Shown here one piece after another: positions 22,466-25,016 of a stretch of 25,016 nucleotides of DNA. Source of the stretch: JAIPEK01 sp041685935 (GTDB lineage Bacteria > Desulfobacterota > Desulfobacteria > Desulfobacterales > Desulfobacteraceae); the NCBI GenBank assembly GCA_041685935.1, contig JAWLES010000016.1, positions 1 to 25,016 on the forward strand, written 5' to 3'. Under the pieces are notes generated by a model. The model was not told the origin of the DNA. It was given only the letters and a program-made list of their open reading frames with translations, and searched no databases. Every line of letters begins with the position of its first letter. Position 1 is the stretch's first letter. The position numbers and the translations under genes are program-made.

Positions 22466-24394
22466 ATGAGCCGCAATATTTATTTGAACATGAAAAGCAT
22501 GGAAGAGGCAGGCAAGGTGCTTTTTGATACGTTCGGCACTTTAAAGACCGGAGGCGAAAATATCCGGACGGTGGATTCCGTTGGAAGAGTCCTGGCTGAG
22601 CCTGCGTTTGCCGCGGTTTGCTCGCCTAACTTTCATGCAGCCGCCATGGATGGGATTGCCGTGGACGCGGCCTTCACCTTCGGTGCCTCTGAAGAGGCTC
22701 CAAAGCAGCTGGTCATGGGAAAAGACGCATTCTGGGTAAATACCGGACATGTGATGCCGGACAATACAAACGCAGTTATCATGATCGAACACCTCAACCC
22801 GGTGGATGATCTTTCGGTTGTCATCGAGGCCCCTGCTTTCCCATGGCAGAACGTGAGAAAAATGGGAGAGGATATTGTGGCCACCGAACTTCTGTTCCCA
22901 AGGGGTGCCCGGATTGATTCCTACGCCGTGGGGGCTCTGATGTCCGGCGGAGTGTTCAGGGTGAACGTCATGAAGAAGCCCAGGGTTCTGATTGTTCCGA
23001 CCGGATCGGAACTCAGGCAATGGCGGGATGTGGAGGAAAAAGGGCTTGAAGCAGGGGATGTTGTGGAGTCCAATTCAACCGTGCTGGCGGGTCTTTGCAG
23101 GGAGTACGGGGCGGTTCCGGAAATTCATCCCATGATCCGCGACGACCTCGATTTTATAACCACGGGTGTCAAGCAGGCTGTCGAGAATAAAAGGGCTGAG
23201 ATGATTCTAATTATCGGCGGGTCATCCGCGGGTTCCATGGATTTTGCCAGGCCTGTTATCGAAAAACTAGGCACGGTTCTGGTCCACGGAGTGACAATGA
23301 TGCCGGGCAAGCCCCTGATAATCGGGTCGGTGAACGATCTTCCGGTATTCGGTATTCCGGGTTATCCGGTTTCAGCGATTGTTGCGTTTGAGCAGTTTGC
23401 AGGCCCGTTTGCCGCAGGAATGCAGAAATATCCGGAAAAACGCAGGCAAACCGCCACAGTTACACCGGCAAGGAAGATTCCGTCCAAACTGGGCCAGGAA
23501 GAGTTTCTGCGGGTGAAAATAGGTTCGGTGGACGGGCGTTTGATAGCCTCCCAGCTTCCCAGGGGAGCAGGGAGCATAACAACAATTACCGAAGCGGACG
23601 GTATCATACGGATAACCGCAGACCGGGAGGGTGTGTCCAGGGACGAGCCTGTGGAGGCTGAACTGATAAAGTCCCTGTCCGCCATTGAAAATACCGTGGT
23701 GGTCACGGGTTCCCACGACAATACCCTGGATGTGCTGTCGGATCTGGTCAGGCGTTCGGACACGGGAATCAGCCTGTCATCCACCCATGTGGGGAGTATG
23801 GGCGGTATCATGGCGCTGAAGAAAGGTACATGCCACATGGCCGGGATTCACCTTCTCGATCCGGAAAAGGGGTCGTACAATGTTTCGTATATTGAAAAAT
23901 ACCTGAAGGGTGAAAGGGTCGAGCTTGTGAACCTTGTGATGAGGGATCAGGGGCTTATGGTTCCTGCCGGCAATCCCAAGGGAATCAAAGGGCTTTCCGA
24001 CCTGAAGCGGAAGGATCTTTTCTTTATCAACCGGCAGCCGGGCTCAGGCACCCGTATTCTCCTTGATTACAGGCTGGGGGAGCTGAACATGGACCCTCGG
24101 GAAATTAAAGGTTATGAAAACGAGGAATATACTCACATGTCCGTAGCCGCAGCAGTGCTGTCAGGAAGGGCGGATGCCGGACTCGGCATTAACGCTGCCG
24201 CAAGGGCGCTCGGACTCGATTTCATCCCGGTTGTCACGGAACAGTACGATCTCGTGATTCCGGAACGATTCATACACACCGATAAAATCCGTGCGGTACT
24301 TGAAACCATAAAATCCGAGCGTTTCAAACACGCGGTCCTGGCCCTAGGAGGGTACGGCACGGAAAAAACCGGAGAATCGGTGTACTCCTCCTGA
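22466..24394 (+). CDS. MoeA fused to a periplasmic-binding-protein-like domain
   Basis: 642 residues. Positions 1-405 are a MoeA domain: AAAMDGIAV (58-66), VNTGHVMPDNTNAVIMIEH (91-109), VPTGSEL (178-184), IGGSSAGSMDF (250-260), MMPGKPL (278-284) and GIPGYPVSA (296-304). Positions 405-642 are a PBP-like domain related to molybdate/tungstate-type and LysR-effector folds (TGSHDNTLDVL, then FINRQPGSGTR at 520-530 and SGRADAGLGI). There is no signal peptide, so it is cytosolic and may bind the oxyanion or another small ligand. Such fusions are known in anaerobes and archaea, often beside a plain MoeA as here, and have been connected with tungsten use; the metal is not decidable from sequence. GGAGAGG precedes ATG 22466. 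Confidence 0.92.
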   Translation: MSRNIYLNMKSMEEAGKVLFDTFGTLKTGGENIRTVDSVGRVLAEPAFAAVCSPNFHAAAMDGIAVDAAFTFGASEEAPKQLVMGKDAFWVNTGHVMPDNTNAVIMIEHLNPVDDLSVVIEAPAFPWQNVRKMGEDIVATELLFPRGARIDSYAVGALMSGGVFRVNVMKKPRVLIVPTGSELRQWRDVEEKGLEAGDVVESNSTVLAGLCREYGAVPEIHPMIRDDLDFITTGVKQAVENKRAEMILIIGGSSAGSMDFARPVIEKLGTVLVHGVTMMPGKPLIIGSVNDLPVFGIPGYPVSAIVAFEQFAGPFAAGMQKYPEKRRQTATVTPARKIPSKLGQEEFLRVKIGSVDGRLIASQLPRGAGSITTITEADGIIRITADREGVSRDEPVEAELIKSLSAIENTVVVTGSHDNTLDVLSDLVRRSDTGISLSSTHVGSMGGIMALKKGTCHMAGIHLLDPEKGSYNVSYIEKYLKGERVELVNLVMRDQGLMVPAGNPKGIKGLSDLKRKDLFFINRQPGSGTRILLDYRLGELNMDPREIKGYENEEYTHMSVAAAVLSGRADAGLGINAAARALGLDFIPVVTEQYDLVIPERFIHTDKIRAVLETIKSERFKHAVLALGGYGTEKTGESVYSS

Positions 24395-24416
24395 GGCGGA
24401 ATCTTCGGACCAAAGG

Positions 24417-25016
24417 TTAGAGTTTGCGCCTGCCGTCCAGGAAACGTTTGCGGATACGGATAGACTTCGGCGTGACTTCCACCATTTCATCCTCGTTCAG
24501 GAAGTTGAGGGCGTGTTCAAGGGTGAGCGGCTTGACCGGAGCGCAGATGGTGCTGTCATCCTTGCCTGAGGCGCGCATGTTTGTCAGTTTTTTCTCCTTG
24601 CACGGATTCACCTCCAGATCGTTGTGCTTGGAGTGCTCGCCGATGATCATGCCTTTGTACACAGGTGTGCCTGGCGGGATGATCAGCCTGCCTCTGGGCT
24701 CGAGATTGTACAATGCATATGGGACCGCTTTTCCCTGCCTGTCCGATATCAGAGAGCCTGTCCGCCTGGTCGGGAAGTCTCCCCTGTAAGGTTCATATCC
24801 TTCGAAGATGGCATTCATGATGCCGGTGCCCTTGGTGTCGGTGAGAAATTCGTCACGGTATCCTATAAGAGCCCTTGACGGTACTGAAAATTCCATGGCC
24901 GCCATACCCCGCCGGTTTACAAGGTTGGTGAGCCTGCCTTTTCTCATGGAAAGCTTTTCGGTTACAACACCGGTGAACTCTTCTTCGCAATCCACATACA
25001 GAGTTTCCACGGGTTC
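24417..25016 (-). CDS. typA: TypA/BipA translational GTPase, C-terminal 199 residues (runs off right edge)
   Basis: Ribosome-associated GTPase linked to stress adaptation and 50S assembly. Only the C-terminal part is present; the frame is open through the right edge, where the EPVETLYVDCEEEF sequence marks the start of the EF-G domain V-like segment. It continues with the TypA-specific C-terminal domain: RALIGYRDEFLTDTKGTG, GSLISDRQGKAVPYAL, PRGRLIIPPGTPVYKGMIIGEH and a basic end IRIRKRFLDGRRKL. The G domain lies outside the window. It converges on the MoeA-PBP gene with a 22-base gap holding no visible terminator. Confidence 0.95.
   Translation of the reverse strand, partial: EPVETLYVDCEEEFTGVVTEKLSMRKGRLTNLVNRRGMAAMEFSVPSRALIGYRDEFLTDTKGTGIMNAIFEGYEPYRGDFPTRRTGSLISDRQGKAVPYALYNLEPRGRLIIPPGTPVYKGMIIGEHSKHNDLEVNPCKEKKLTNMRASGKDDSTICAPVKPLTLEHALNFLNEDEMVEVTPKSIRIRKRFLDGRRKL

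Noticed and set aside
1..25016. CRISPR array, tRNA, rRNA, insertion sequence or prophage
   Set aside because: No regular repeat-spacer pattern, no tRNA-like cloverleaf, no transposase or phage genes; the coding density is filled by core metabolic genes.

Overview
This is about 25 kb of chromosome, almost entirely protein-coding, of roughly middling GC. It carries no mobile element, CRISPR array, tRNA or rRNA that I can see. The gene content is housekeeping: MinCDE division-site selection, HisRS/AspRS, a DapL lysine and cell-wall route, PanB, the start of the aromatic pathway, 16S rRNA dimethylation and molybdenum cofactor synthesis. The mix of MinCDE, an LL-diaminopimelate aminotransferase, tandem MoeA proteins (one with a periplasmic-binding-protein-like tail), an HD-GYP-like protein and a bacterial M16C protease fits an anaerobic Gram-negative bacterium. 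My best guess is Desulfobacterota (former Deltaproteobacteria); this is inference from gene content, not a phylogenetic result.

Layout, left to right. (1) 1-3083, minus: an SbcD-like nuclease (YhaO type) followed by an SbcC-like ATPase (YhaN type) that runs off the left edge. (2) 3247-4218, plus: an exported Sel1-repeat/FGE-sulfatase-fold protein, divergent from the nuclease and overlapping aroB tail to tail. (3) 4196-6549, minus: promoter, long leader, aroF (DAHP synthase) and aroB (3-dehydroquinate synthase). (4) 6586-8467, plus: minC-minD-minE from a divergent sigma70-like promoter. (5) 8543-11696, minus: promoter, hisS, aspS. (6) 11822-13519, plus: panB and a Rossmann/DUF2520 protein. (7) 13558-16898, minus: a small winged-helix-like protein and an M16C (PreP-like) metalloprotease. 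(8) 17136-19907, plus: DUF2062 membrane protein, rsmA and a degenerate HD-GYP protein, tightly packed. (9) 19991-24394, plus: dapL, moeA and a moeA-PBP fusion. (10) 24417 to the right edge, minus: the C-terminal part of typA/bipA.

The most interesting element is the roughly 270-nt leader of aroF-aroB. A strong promoter (TTGACA, 17 bp, TACTAA) is followed by a 42-codon reading frame holding consecutive Phe-Tyr-Trp codons, then a competing antiterminator strand and a 9-bp terminator hairpin with a short U-tract, all before the aroF ribosome binding site. It reads as a ribosome-mediated attenuator that would sense all three aromatic amino acids at the first step of their shared pathway. It is also the only U-tract hairpin I found in the window, and there is no gene end in front of it.

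Other points worth a look are a DUF2520 dehydrogenase-like gene directly after panB (a candidate ketopantoate reductase), an HD-GYP-like protein whose GYP signature is degraded, a HisRS with nine cysteines in a short span, and a 12-bp perfect inverted repeat between minE and aspS.
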